From: Euryodendron excelsum | Taxonomy: Eukaryota > Streptophyta > Magnoliopsida > Ericales > Pentaphylacaceae | Assembly: GCA_033060915.1 (NCBI GenBank) | Contig: CM065398.1 | Span: forward strand, 643,501-707,500 | Direction of reading: 5' to 3' | Length of the DNA: 64,000 nucleotides | Shown: positions 10,608 through 22,955 of the stretch, piece after piece | How the letters are laid out: each line of letters starts with the position of its first letter | How positions within the stretch are numbered: position 1 is the first letter of the stretch | Program-made: the position numbers and the translations under genes | Notes under the pieces: model-generated | The model's database searches: none | The model's input: the letters and a program-made list of their open reading frames with translations, nothing else | Told to the model about the DNA's origin: nothing

Positions 10608-13600
10608 TAATTTGAGTAAATTGCTTATTGTTTGACTGCTGCATATCTTGAAGAAATCCCATCATAGACTGAAAATTCATTGAACTAGACGACGAACTCT
10701 CAGGTCCACCAGACATAGGAGGATCCCTAGCTCTCTCAAACTCATCATCTTCATCACCTTCCTCGGCATCCACATCAATCATAGGAGCATCAACACATGC
10801 TTTGTGAGGCTTACTACGCTCCAAAGACTTCTTATCAATAGGAGCAGCCAAATACAAAACTTTCTCACCCAAAAAAAGTGAAACATTTTAAGCCAAGAGG
10901 TATTGGGAGATGAAATAACCAAAGGGAAGACCGAGATTCTTAGGTTTATGCTTTGAGGCATGAATCATATGTTGCACCATGAGAGAGGGAAGATCTATAG
11001 TGAGACCAGTACCAATAGTAAACAATAAACAACATCTCTTAGAATTTAGAGAAGTGGAATGAGATGTAGGCTAAATAGTGAATGAAGTGAAAGTGTTGAG
11101 AATCCGATACTCAGGTGTGAGAGAGGAATGACGAATTTGTTTGCCCATCACATAAGACTCAGAACTGTTTGTCAAAACAGATACAACATTTTTCATAAAA
11201 GCCATATTATCGTCCACATTTTGAATAGGAAGTTGAGGATTATCAATGTAACGTCGCGAAAATTCTGGTAACGTTAAACTTACTATTTACTACACCCATG
11301 GTAATATTTCTAGAATAAATATTTGAGGTGATAAAAATATTTAGGAGCCCATGAACCTTATTACGTTTATTTTTAGAAACAAACCCGGTTCAAAACCCCG
11401 CCGGTTCGACCAAGCCAAGACACCTTTGTAATGATTTCACTCATGCGAATTTAATAGCATAAATTATATATACATTTCATAACATGCGGGACTAGAAAGA
11501 TGCTTCAAACATATTAAACATTCATGACCACATTAGCAAAACCGACCATCAGACTTGCACCCGACCAAAACACCTAGCCAATCCATGCACTATTTTAGCA
11601 TGACACCTGGCTGCATGTTCTAGAATTCGGTAGGCAATTCGAATGTCGGGGATTATCGTCGAAAAACCGACCAAAGCTTTGACAAAATCGACTTACATTC
11701 CTTGTATCGGAAATAGAACCACACACTACGCACATTATGTACACAGACACCTGGCTTGCACACATGGCACAAGCTACTGATACATGTAATCTTATATTAC
11801 ATATAACCATTGCGGGTGGCAGGGAAAACCGAAAACTAAACACAAAGAAAAACCAAGGAAAAAAAAAGAAGGAAGAAGAAAGAAGAAACCGAGGCTCTCA
11901 AACGATACACCCAGGTGATAAAACTTTCCCTACCACCTCCCACATGACTAACCCAGTAGGTAGAAGACTATCATGGCCGGAAAAATTGTGGAAACTCGAA
12001 GAGAGAGAGAGAGAAAGGAAAAGAGAGAGAGAGTTCACGGTTTTGGTGGTGACAGTGGGGATAGGGGCTGGGGGGGTTGTCACAGCGGCTAGGGAGTTTC
12101 TCAAGGACACCCATGGGTGTCCCGGAGAGACCCGTGGCCTCTGTGCATGCCTCTCCTAGCTCCTCGAAGCAAAATCTCGCCGGAAAAACTGTCCAGGGGC
12201 ACAACTCCGGCCACCGGCCACCTTTGCCGGTCACACCACTTGGGGTTGACTCCTCTTAGGGTCTGGAACAAATGTCAAGAAGGGACCAACGGCTAAAAAC
12301 GAAGGGAAGGCAGCCAAAATGGCAGTTGCAGGTCTAAACCGCTAGGGTTCCGCCATGCAGCCACCATTTTGGCCTCCGTTCGGCCACCTCCGGCCACCAT
12401 AGGTCAAGCCCAGACCATGAGCATGAAGCCCAAGACCTTGCCAACCTCTAGGGCTCTCTTGCATGGCTGGAAAACCCAGAAATTGGCTAGAAACAGGACC
12501 TGCATCGCGACCAGTCGCAGTGGGAGGAAGAAGAAGGCCATGCCTTCCTCCCCCATGCGCGACTGGTGGCGCGTGCGGGGGCGTCCCACATGGCAAAGCT
12601 CTGAAATTTTGAGGGCCACACTATGAATATATTATTATGATACCCTCAAAATTTCAGGCCCTAAAGAATTTTCTATGAATTTTCATGAATTTATTACTCT
12701 TTTTGACATGAAAATTCACAGAAAATACAAGAGATAAGGGAATGTTCTGGAATTTTGTCAGAAAATCCCTAAAAATATAAGGGATCTATATATAGGAGAG
12801 TAGCCTTCCTAGCTACCCCGGGAAAAAATTCCAGAATAACTTCCAGTCCAAGTTACCGAGAAATTTTGTTTCGACCCAAAGATGTGTACCACCCAAGATT
12901 CTAACATACTTCTAACAACCTAACTTGATAATAATATATGTAAATTATATGAAAAATAGATATCTAACTTATGGTAATATGAACAGAAAATACGTGAAGA
13001 ACTGACAGGAATCTTCTGCACCAAGAAACCGACAGGGTAGGAAACCGGGCATTCTTTATGATACATGTTTATTTTAAATCATATTACATGTTCTTTATTA
13101 GGCTTAATATATATCTTGTATTAATTTATTGCTTGCACGCTATATATATACATCTCTTGTATGATTGCATCACTGGGGATGAATCAGGGAGGCATAACCG
13201 AACAACGAAAGGACCCCAGTTTAAGATCATGGGTGACTACTGATCAACTAGTATCGAGGCTACCATGAATCAGTACTCACTAACTTGGTCTAGGCTAGAT
13301 GATCATGGGTGGACCCCCACTAAACTTGAAGAGAAAAGAGTGTCAAGGGTGGGCCCACTGGGCTTGATGATGCCCCAAGCAGGATATACCTGTAGGATCC
13401 TAATGACGATAAAAAAAAAAAGAAACGGGTACATATGCATGGCATAGATTTACTGCATCTTACACTTGTGTTTTAAAGAATTACGGTATTTCTACTGGGC
13501 TTCATCGCTCATACCTATTTTATGGGAACATTTTCAAAAAAATAGAACTCAGCTGGATCCCAAAGAAATGATTAGGAATGAACCCCCAGTTCAGTTGACA

Positions 13601-14136
13601 TTTTCTTAACATTTAACTTGGATTGTACATAAAAATAAAGTTTTGCACCTCTACTAAAGACATATAATGTTTCAGGATGTACGATCTTTTTAATAAAATA
13701 TGAATGATGTATCTTTATCTTTTAAACTCCCTTGTCTCGATCTAGAAAAGAAAATGGGTCGTGACAATCAACACGAGGAAGATCATAAAAATAACCCACA
13801 ACATTAGCATTGATAAAGAAGGAAAAACCTCGACAAAAGGTTTTAAAAGACAACTTTTTTTGTTCTCATTGGTAATGTGACAGTAAAATTTCCTAACCAT
13901 CTCAGGATAAACATTGCCACTAAGATTCAAAATGAAATTCCAACCACGTTCAGTAAAAGTTTTGTAAATAAATACATCTTTGAAATGGTGTGTTTTGAGG
14001 CCTCGTTCAAGTAAAATTTTCGTGTAGCAAAGGAATCCTCAAAAATCTTTCTAAAAGAGTCATCCTTGAATTTTGGAGGGACGTAAGAGGACGATTCAAC
14101 ATGGGCTCTTTTCTTAGACATTGTAAACAAGAACAA
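10507..14136 (-). pseudogene. accessory gene, putative plant transposon protein domain (Transposase_32-like), split by a solo LTR
   Basis: The minus strand opens at ATG 14121 (MSKKRAHVESSSYVPPKF). A region follows resembling the 'putative plant transposon protein' domain (FRKIFEDSFATRKFYLNEA, a frame break, then GWNFILNLSG, YPEMVRKFYCHI, and YFYDLPRVD). The frame is cut at 13767 by a solo LTR and resumes at 11246 with DNPQLPIQNVDDNMAFMKN. It ends in an acidic, Ser-rich stretch and the tail PPPPSPPASQ (stop 10507). An additional stop near 11073 separates the pieces. The biochemical role of this family is not known to me. The same kind of protein is encoded in the copia element at 60497-62367. 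Confidence 0.62.
11247..13766 (+). mobile_element. solo LTR, 2.52 kb (probably Ty3/gypsy, Tekay/Del-like)
   Basis: The sequence starts TGTAACGTCGCG and ends GGGTCGTGACA, with a perfect 5-bp duplication ATCAA on both sides (11242-11246, 13767-13771). This is diagnostic of an LTR insertion. No internal gag-pol is present, so it is a solo LTR left by recombination. A TATA-like ATCTATATATAG at about 12785 suggests the plus strand as sense. A GC-rich stretch (about 12090-12610) gives overlapping open frames on both strands that resemble no protein I know. The lineage is inferred only from the termini. Confidence 0.85.
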
Positions 14137-16940
14137 GTAATTTCAACAACCCAAATCTAACACAATGAAACCCTAGAATGGAAAAATATCAAACAAACAA
14201 GATTAACGAGTAAGAATCTTACCAAAATGATGATTAACCGGTGCAAACTAACAAAGAAGATGAACTCAGTCACTGGGTGAAGAACCTAGGGCGCTATCGC
14301 GAGATGAGGAGAGAAAACTAGACGTAAAATAGAAGTGACTCCGAAATTGCTGATATTTGAATTGTGAGCTTGCGCTTGCTGCCTTCATAATCTCTTTTTC
14401 AATTGTAAAAATTAAAGTATTAAATAAGATAATAAAAATAATTTTTGAAACTAAGATAACAAATCTTGGACATAAACAAAAAGGAAGAAATTTCTGTTAT
14501 GATAACCAAAGACGCTATGCGGTCTTAATTTTGAATAAAATGTGTTATTTTTAAAAAATATAGAAAAAATTTCATGGGAAACATATATCACCATTAAAAA
14601 TATAGAAAAAATATAATTTTGAATTACGCGTTATCATATCTAATCTCCATTTGTCATGCCTTATCCAACGCAATTTTTTCATAAAAAATGTTCTCTCTCA
14701 ACTACATTTAAATTTTTTGTTTAGATTTTTTAAACTTTGAATACTATAAAATGTGGTCATGGCTTTTAATTTATTAGACAATTGATTTTAATTTCCTAAA
14801 TTTTCTCTCGATGTGGCATATCTAATCTCATCTAACATAATCTAACCTAATATTGACACGATTATGTTGGGAAGAATGAATTTGAAACAATATTAAAATG
14901 TATTCAAGCATCAAAATGTACAATTTTAAAAAAAATGTACAATTAAAAAGGAATACAATTTATATTTAGGTACATGTTCTAAAAAAACTTTTTTAAATGT
15001 GCAATTTTCATTGACAAACCATTTGTATTCTTTCAACACATGGTATATTACAAAATGTCTGAGACAAAAGATTTAGATGGACAGAATAAATGATGCATAA
15101 TCCAACGCTAATCAATTTAGGGCAATGATTTCTTTTCTACATAAAAAATAAAGAAAAATGAATAAGAAAAGTAATAAAATCCAACTACTGAAGTATTGAA
15201 TGCAATGATGAACTCCTAGTGAAAAGAAAAATGAAAGGAAAAACGAATAAGAAATAGAAAAATTCTAATTACTCATAAATTCCTTGGTTCTTCCTCAACT
15301 TTTAAACTTCTACTCAAGTTTCATGACTCTTTCTCCACTCTTAAACTTTCAGAAGTTCTTTAGTTCTTTTCAACTTCTCCAAAGGATGATAATCTGTTTT
15401 GAACTTTAGTAAATAACAAATCAAAATAGAGGCTTCATTAGACAAAGAGAATACAATGATAAATTTACCAATAGTATCCAAAAAAATTAAAGATGAGTAA
15501 ATTACACAAAAGCCATAAAGATACCCAAAAAAAGAACAAAGGACAACTGAATTCACGATAATCATGCATACAAGAAAAATATGAGATGAAATATAGAGAT
15601 TAATCATTAGAAGGAGAACTATAGAGATTCAATGTGATCGCTTACCAGAGATGAGCAAGAGCGATATAATATTATAACATATGTGCACAGTTTTGTTTTG
15701 AAAATTTTTCTTAATGCGAGATTTTAGGAATTAGGTACAGATTTTAGAAAGAGGATCAATTAAGGATTTATTGGCCAATCAATATTATCACTCAATTTTT
15801 TTGCAGTTTTAAATGTTTAAAAAAAAAATCAAAACAGAGAGAGAATTAATGCATGTGTGGATTTTTCTTGAATATTTTCTTAATCAATAAATTTTTGGAT
15901 TTAAAGAGAGATTTTAGGAATTTTTTTTTCAAATCCTAAATAAGTTTTTGACCAATCAGAATTTTTAGAAAGTTAGCATTGAGCTTTTAGAGGCCTCACA
16001 ATCTCCGCCACTACATTCTTATATATATAAGTATATATTTTAATATATATTTGAAAAATAAATACTTGCTATAATTTTATTTGACTATGTATTTTAGAAT
16101 ACATAAATTTCAAGTGGAACAAAATTACTGTTAATTGGTGTCACTAAGCAAATTATTTACCATACTATTCCACGAATTAATGATTTCTCTCTATTTGAGT
16201 TAGTTTTATCTCTTATAATTAAGTTAATGTTATTTCTCTTTATTTAATTTTTTTAATTTATTAATACAATTAGAATTCAATTACATAAAACCCTTTATAT
16301 TTTGGGTTGTTTAATTTTTTATATGATTTCAAATAAATCATTACGACTAAATAAAAAATAAATAAAGATACAAGGAGTTGATTGGAATTAATTTATTAAA
16401 CTAATATTATGATTGGTACGAGTCAAAATAGTCTCAGCTGTATTTAGAATTAAAAAAAAAATCTAAATATAATTTATAAAATATAAGGCGTATGGAAAAA
16501 ATTTGTTTCCCAAATTTTCTTCCAAAAAAATGGCGCAATACTTCTCACGTTTATTTTTCTCAGCTTTATCAGTCCCTGTAAACCTTTCTATTGATCTCAA
16601 TCAAAACAAAAACAATCTCTCTTCTCTATTCTCTCTCTCCCACAATCTTGTATGTCTGGCTACATATAAAGAGAAGAACAATCTCAATCCGTTTCTCTCT
16701 TCCTCCTCCTCAATTACGATGCTTCTTACGGTTTGCAATCTGATTATTTAAGCTTAGATTATTTGTTAATTCGATTCATAGGAAACCTTACTTAGATGCT
16801 TTAAATTTGTTGCTTTGATTTGGTTTAATCAATTTCTAGGTTGATTTGCCCATAACGAGAGCCTCTCAATACCAATCTCTAACCTTGAATACTACCTATT
16901 TCCTTCTCGCATGATTTGTAATTTTATGTTCGTGACTAGG
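14137..16940. other. CACTA central spacer between divergent genes
   Basis: This 2.8 kb of very AT-rich DNA separates the minus-strand accessory gene and the plus-strand TNPA-like gene. A small CGCTATCGCGAG motif sits near 14290, just upstream of the accessory gene. The pyrimidine-rich stretch 16610-16700 with ACATATAAAGAG at about 16661 could be the promoter and leader of the plus-strand gene. No reading frame is convincing; another decayed insertion inside cannot be excluded. Confidence 0.4.
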
Positions 16941-16956
16941 CCAAGTAACCTGGCAG

Positions 16957-17091
16957 AGCGCACGATGGCGAGGTCTAGCGCGCAATCGCGAGGTCTATCG
17001 CGCGATCGCGCAGTCCTTCGTCTAGTGAAATAACCTCTCTATGCTATTAGCCCGCTATTAGCGCGCCATCGCGGGATCCCCAATCTGTTAT
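16957..17091. repeat. GCGC-rich motif cluster C
   Basis: Words such as AGCGCGCAATCGCGAGG, ATCGCGCGATCGCGC and ATTAGCGCGCCATCGCGG sit just upstream of the TNPA-like gene. They are the same motif family as clusters A and B, here beside the opposite-strand gene. Confidence 0.65.
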
Positions 17092-17326
17092 ATATGCACT
17101 GTTTTGACTTCTCTGTTTCAGCTGCCACGAACACAACTACATTTATATATGTATATGGCATTGGGAGAGGATATAAAGGTAAGATTGGTGTTGGATAATT
17201 GAGGAGTTGCACCTGTGCATACCAGTACATCTTTTTGCTATAATATATATTGAAACATGCTGTCATTGATTCTACATCAATACATAATGTATTTAGTTTA
17301 TCATATTAGTTACTTTTGAACATTTC

Positions 17327-20300
17327 ATGTCTATTATAGTTACAGATATGTCAATGAAGCGTAAGTTGTTTATCAAGCCTGGAGGCATGTCCCAGACGGT
17401 GATGGAGTACGAGATGCAAAGAAAAAATGCAATTAAAAGTCACAATACAAGCATGTCCCAGATGGTGATGGATTACGAGATGCAAAGAAAAAATAGGATT
17501 GAAAGTAACAATGCAAGGCTTGCAGATTTAAATTTAAACGGATTGTCAAATTCATTGTTCAATTTAAGTACATGTTCTAAGTATGGAGGTAATCAGAAGA
17601 AAAGCAAGAATAAAAGTCATAATGATGATGAGTATCTACCTTCAGATGAGGAAGGAATATACTCATCAACCGAAAATGACCATTCATCTAGATTTTGAGT
17701 AGATAAGGTAATATTTGTGACTGTTGGGGACTGCGAAATTTTTCACGACCTGGCTATAGTGTATACGCATACTACAAAAAATTCTGATCTGATTAGCATA
17801 ACCTAATCTACATGATTAGAATCATACCTTCGAGATCTCTTTGGTTTGATCCCGAATAACAAGAATCAGCACTAAGCACGAAGCAACAGCTAGAACTCAA
17901 CCTTCGAACTTCTGTTGTGTTCCTCATACACGCCTTGCTCTACAGAGAATGGGCTCGCCGCTGCTAGGGTTTCTCTTCCTCACAAAAACGTGTATCTCTC
18001 AATTATGTGCATAGTGTAACCTTAGCAGCTCTTAGAGCGCGTATATATAAAGGCTATAACAGGGACCATAGGATTAGTATAACTAGGGCTTCCTATGTAA
18101 ATAAGGATTTCTAATCCAACCATTATTAATCCTTATTTACATAAATTATAATTTATACCACTAACGAATTATAATTGCACTCCCTGTTATACTAGAAATT
18201 ATATTTCGAGCTCCATATTATTAAATGCTTATTTATCTCCCCATGTTAAGATTACAAATAACCGTCTATTAAATTAAATTACTGACAATTAAATTTAATA
18301 GACTTATTTAATTCCTTGAGACCTTCCACTTAACTTATTTGATATGTCGGATTCATAATCCACCTGTAGTGTTTGACATAATCAAAACTTATAAACTTCC
18401 TCAAGGGGGTATCATCAATCCCTATACGGGGACGTAGATTCCATCAATAATAAATATTCACCATACACGTAATGTTATTGTCTAACTCACTGCGTTTATT
18501 AACCCACAAAGAATCTCACTCTTCTGTGAATCAAAACAATAAATACTACATGCACATGTCTATTTATTATATTAGGATTAAGAGCATAAGCACTTATAAT
18601 AATCATGATGTATTAATTGTTTTATATAGTCAGTATAAAAACAATTACCTCAACACGGTCCTGTTCAATACACACAAAGTGTACTAGTGCAAGAAGTTTG
18701 AACTATACCGTTCCCCAAAGTCAAGACAGACCTATTAAAATCTTATACTATAGTCCTACTGATGGTGTGTCCATTTTCATCTAAGACTGTGAACGATAAA
18801 CTTATATTCCATAAAAACCGATGATCTAATCTTCTGTGTGTAAGTCGTACTCTACACGCCAAATCATTTACTATATAGAATAAGAGACATACATGCATAA
18901 TCATTAAATAAATAATGCAATGCAAACATTTCTCACATAGATTCTCATTAAAATGGAATAACTAATTTATTAATAAATACTAAAGCCATTACACAAAGCA
19001 TGTCTTTTAGTATAAATTCCCAACAATGACAACACTTGGTAATGACTTGGTTTGAAAGATTTTGTCAGCTAAACAAGTTGCCCCTGATCACGTTATATCT
19101 AAACTAAAGGAGTTTTTTAATTAGCTGGTTCCGTGATACTCAATTTTATAATTCAGTTGTCACTAATGACTTTATTTTTTTTTTCATAACAATACTTATT
19201 ATTTAATAACATAGTCACTTTTCATGTTCATGTTTTTCTAATGCATTGCATTTTAATTTAATAGGTGACCATGCATTCGGGGAGGAAAAGAAGGAATACA
19301 TCATCATCTTCAATTGGGAACTCACTTATGAATTTGCAATCCCCGAGTGAGCCACCACCTACCACTATTTTGCTGAGTTCTTTGCCTTTAGAGTAGCTAG
19401 AACAGCCACCTGTGGTGACTAATCAATCGCACAGTATTGATCACTCTGAACCAAGTGCACCAATTCCTATTGTTACAAGGAGTATAGGTAAAATGATATA
19501 TAGTTTTTTTATACTTGCTAGACCCACCGGTGTAACTGCCAAAATAGTAATTGGTAAAATGTCTGCTTAAAAATATTTGTCAAATGAGTCAGGGTCAAAG
19601 CGTGTGCGGGGGCCTAGTCTTGGAAAAGGATTAACTAAACTAATTGATGACAATTTCGGGGAAAGGCTCCCAGTGCCAATTTTTGAAGGGTTCAACACAT
19701 TTTGCGGTCCTTATGCTCCCATGTGTTCAAACCAGCTGGGGATTGCAATTAGAAGGTATTGTCCTATTGAAGGATTTGCTTAGAGATGGAAACTTGTTGA
19801 CCCAATAGTTAAGGAAACTATTCTACGGTCTGTACGGGTAATAGTTCTAAATTACTCAACTACAAATATCTTCTATTAATAGGTTACAAACTATATATTC
19901 AACAGTTTGCAAGTACTTTTAATTTATTATTGTTTTGGTAGAACAAATTTTGCATCACTACTGATGAGGATTCAGATAAGAACAACCCTGTAGTCCTTGC
20001 TGTGATAAATAAGAGGGCTAATCTTTTGTATAAAAATTAGAAAGGCAAGGTGAGTAAGCATTATCGCAAGTCAAAAAAAGCTATGGTTGATTCATACAAT
20101 GAACCATATAGGGGGGTGACGGTGGATGATTGGATGTACATGATTGATCATGTATTTAAGAGTAAAACATTTAGGGTAAGTTTACCACCATTTAATTTCA
20201 GTTTAAAATTGTAATGAATTGTGATTAATTTAGTTTGAAGTTTAAGTTTATATTTTTTGTTGTAGAAACGGTCAAGAGCTGGTAGAAAGAATAAGAAAAA

Positions 20301-21110
20301 GTTACCGTACAACCATTCCCTGGGATCAAGATCATTTGCTGCTATGATGACCAAAAAGGTGATTGTTGATGTTATGTAAAACACACTATAAGTTTTGTAT
20401 TTTTTAAGGTATATAACTCATCTTTTCAATACAAGTAAATGACTTACGTACGTAGTTGATTGACTTTGCAGCCACGGGCCACAGATGAAGAAATGTCAGA
20501 TTTTATTGATTATTTTAAGGATGGACATCAGTCAAAAAAGCCAAAAGAGTGGCTGCACCCAGAACGCAAGAGGCAATACGTATATATTTAAGCCTTATAC
20601 ACTCTTGTACAATACTAGCTCGACTATTAGTATTGTCAAAAAATAGTAACTAATTTATAACCTTTGTTTCTTTTTTGACAGGAAGAGATGGTGAAAATTC
20701 GTGATGATGCTAAGGCATCCGGCATACATATAACACCGGAAGAAATATCAAGGAAAGCGCTTGGTGAGAGAAAAGGGTACATCCTTGGGTTTGGGGTAAG
20801 TCCAAAGCCATTCTCGGGCTATGATAATGAATCTCATTCAAATCAAAAGCTGAAGACACTTGCATCAGAATTAGAGATACTTCGTGAGGAACGGGAATGA
20901 GAGAAGGAGGAGCGAGCTAAGGAGCGGGAGGAGTGAGAAAAGGAACGGAAAGAGCAACAAAGAGAGAGAGAGAGAGGACAAGAAGAGGAGCCGCGATAAA
21001 CTACAAAAAAAAAATCGATGAACTTCAACGTTTGATGATGCAGCAGATGAAGGCATGTGGAAATAGTCAAGGAATTTGGTATGGCTTCATCTCTTGCCAC
21101 TCCAACTCTC
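17327..21110 (+). pseudogene. TNPA/Ptta-type CACTA gene (degraded, multi-exon, split by a solo LTR)
   Basis: The plus strand has exon-like coding blocks separated by AT-rich introns. At 17343-17698 two near-duplicate segments (MSQTVMEYEMQRKN and MSQMVMDYEMQRKN) precede an acidic end. Next come 19265-19490, then 19577-19840 (GPSLGKGLTKLIDDNFGERL), 19941-20175 (SKKAMVDSYNEPYRGVTVDD), 20265-20360 (KLPYNHSLGSRSFAAMM), 20472-20580 (TDEEMSDFIDYFKDGHQ, WLHPERKR) and 20683-21050 (RKALGERKGYILGFG, then a Glu/Arg-rich coiled coil). This fits the plant Ptta/En/Spm (Transposase_24) family, which binds subterminal repeats. Stops near 19396, 19781, 20038 and 20898, plus the inserted LTR, disable it. Confidence 0.75.
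17722..19025 (-). mobile_element. solo LTR, 1304 bp, copy 1
   Basis: The ends are TGTTGGGGAC and TTCCCAACA, flanked by GTGAC (17717-17721) and ATGAC (19026-19030), a 5-bp duplication with one change. It matches the solo LTR at 47732-49035 in reverse orientation over its whole length. The TATA-like block near 18040 places sense on the minus strand. It interrupts the TNPA-like gene. No internal domains remain, so the superfamily is unresolved. Confidence 0.88.
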
Positions 21111-21969
21111 TTTAATTATATATGCAGCTGAAAATAATATGTTTGCCAAAATGATTTGTACTTATCTGATTGATGTTTAGCTGGTTAAATGATTCAACAC
21201 TGATGCCCAGTCTAGGAATCTCTACCAAGTTTGTGTAATAAAACTCCTCTGAGTTCGGTCTAGGATACTATTATGATTCGTGACTGATCATCTAGAGAAA
21301 ACAATTGGGAAGTCACTGAATTTGTAACAAAATCAAATTGCCTCTCACTTTTGCTCAAAATCAAATCGACCGTTGGATAATGAATAAGAAACAATGGTTA
21401 TTCACTTTTTTTGTTCTGCCTACATTAAGTTCAGATTTTGTAAGTCTTTTGTAATCACATTACAATTTCTATTTTAGGACTGTTACTAATGAAATCTTTT
21501 GTTTTTTGTGTTTATTCTTTTACAGATTGCTAATGGCCATTATGGACGAAGATTTTGTGGGACAAAGTTTTGGTGGGACAAAGATTTTAGATGTTGATAT
21601 TACGGCTAATTGCACATGTTATTTTGGGCTAGTTCGTACTTATGAATTATAAAGGTTTCCGATTGTGAATATTAGACTTGGCTGGATTAATTTATATGTA
21701 TTTTAAAATTTTATTGTTTACATAGGTGGATATAGTTTTGTTGATGTTGGCACTTATATTTTTATTGAAATTAAGTATATAGTTTCTTTATACGAAGCTC
21801 TGTGTATTTGTTAAGTAAGAATTGATTGATTGTGATTCGTATAGGTTTCGGATAATAATAGTCGTCTCCAATATCTTCTTAATAAATGAACAACTAATTC
21901 TTTGGCTACTAACATGTTTTGGTTGTGAAAGTCCTTATGATCGTGGGATTTGTAACTATTTATATTGGT
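21111..21969. other. CACTA 3' spacer after the TNPA-like gene
   Basis: This is an AT-rich non-coding stretch, probably the 3' untranslated and flanking region of the plus-strand gene. Nothing else was recognised. Confidence 0.4.
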
Positions 21970-22308
21970 CACTATAAGATGACTTTGGCGAACAATTAGC
22001 TATAACGACTAATAATTAGTCGCAAAGTGTAGTCGCCGCTGACTAAGTATTAGCAACTATGGAAGTTTCGTGACTAATGTCAATGGTTGCCATATGACAT
22101 TTTTTGGTGACTAATTACCTTTTGGCGACTACCAATTTAGTCGCCACGTTTAGTCGCCATTGATCACATATTAGCGACTAACCAAAACTTAGTTGCCATA
22201 GCATTTAGTAACCACTAATAGGCCACTAAATAATTTAATCGCCACCTTAGTCGCGAATTCATATTGGCAACTAAAAAATAACATTTAGTGACTATTTTAT
22301 TTATTACT
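21970..22308. repeat. CACTA right subterminal repeat region
   Basis: It has dense copies of TTAGTCGC / GCGACTAA / TAGTCGCCA words in both orientations, more regular than on the left. These are expected binding sites for the TNPA-class protein. Confidence 0.85.
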
Positions 22309-22330
22309 AAACGTGTTTTTTCTTGTAGTG
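22309..22330 (-). repeat. CACTA right terminal inverted repeat
   Basis: It ends ...TTTTTTCTTGTAGTG, the inverse of the left terminus with about two mismatches, and is followed by ACC. Confidence 0.88.
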
Positions 22331-22882
22331 ACCATTGGCTTGAAATCTCTCAGGTAAAGACCTTAGGATTTTTGGAACAACTTTTGAAGAAGAAATTTGT
22401 TCACCAAGGTTGAAACTCGAGTTGATGGTGTCACTTAATTTAAAATAAAATTGATCAAATATTTCATCATCTTTCATTCTCAAAGTTTCAAAGGCAATTG
22501 TCAATCACTGAAACTTAGCAATTTTTACGGTGATAGTACCCTCATGGGTGATCTGCAAAATATCCCATGCTTTTTTAGCTAGTTCACAGTGTGAGATTTT
22601 ACGAAACTCTTCAGTTGTGACCCCGTTATAGATAGCATTTATTGCTTTACTGTTCCGTCCACGTTTCTCATAATCGACTCTATGCCAAGCTGCAATAGCT
22701 TTTGAGGTAGTCACTTCATCGGTAGTGACTGTGGGTGGAGTCCAGCCATTAACAACTATCTGCCAGACACGTTTATCTATAGATTTAAGAAAAGCCCTCA
22801 TTTTAGCTTTTTAATAGGGATAGTTGGGCTCATCAAGCAATGGGGGTCGAGAGGTATAATTACCTTCCTTTGGCGAATCCAT
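22331..22882 (-). pseudogene. copia gag N-terminal part (outer element, cut by CACTA)
   Basis: The likely start is the ATG at 22882 (MDSPKEGNYTSRPPLLDEPN). After NYPY a TAA replaces the usual tryptophan codon, followed by KAKMRAFLKSIDKRVWQ and the UBN2-type gag region (FRKISHCELAKKAWDILQ, HEGT). Another break near 22500 precedes FETLRMKDDEIFDQFYFKL and KILRSLPERF. It stops at the CACTA end; the continuation is at 4081-4393. Gag would form the virus-like particle. Confidence 0.88.
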
Positions 22883-22942
22883 AGACATAGGTAATTAGGA
22901 CCTCACTCTTTTAGAAAATCAAAAACGATTTTGAGTGTCCTA

Positions 22943-22955
22943 TTCTAATACCAAT
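22943..22955 (-). other. primer-binding site of the outer copia element (mutated)
   Basis: Just inside the 5' LTR the minus strand reads ATTGGTATTAGAA, close to the TGGTATCAGAGC used by initiator-Met tRNA in copia elements. Confidence 0.6.

Larger units (their letters stand above)
4394..22330. mobile_element. CACTA (En/Spm) DNA transposon, 17.9 kb with two nested solo LTRs
   Basis: The left end starts CACTACAAGG and the right end is its inverse (CTTGTAGTG), the classic CACTA terminus. Both sides carry subterminal arrays of GCGACTAA/TTAGTCGC words. Inside are TNP2-type and TNPA-like genes. The flanking 3-bp target duplication reads AAC/ACC; it is a perfect ACC if the left terminal C is counted as flank. 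Removing the two nested solo LTRs leaves about 14.1 kb. It lies inside copia gag. All its genes have stops, so it could move only with proteins from elsewhere. Confidence 0.92.

Noticed and set aside
12342..12626. Overlapping open frames on both strands in a GC-rich stretch
   Set aside because: They lie inside a solo LTR, overlap each other in three frames and look like no known protein; they are explained by high GC content.
20843..21100. Ser/Leu-rich minus-strand open frames
   Set aside because: They are the antisense of the Glu/Arg coiled coil of the TNPA-like gene; composition only.
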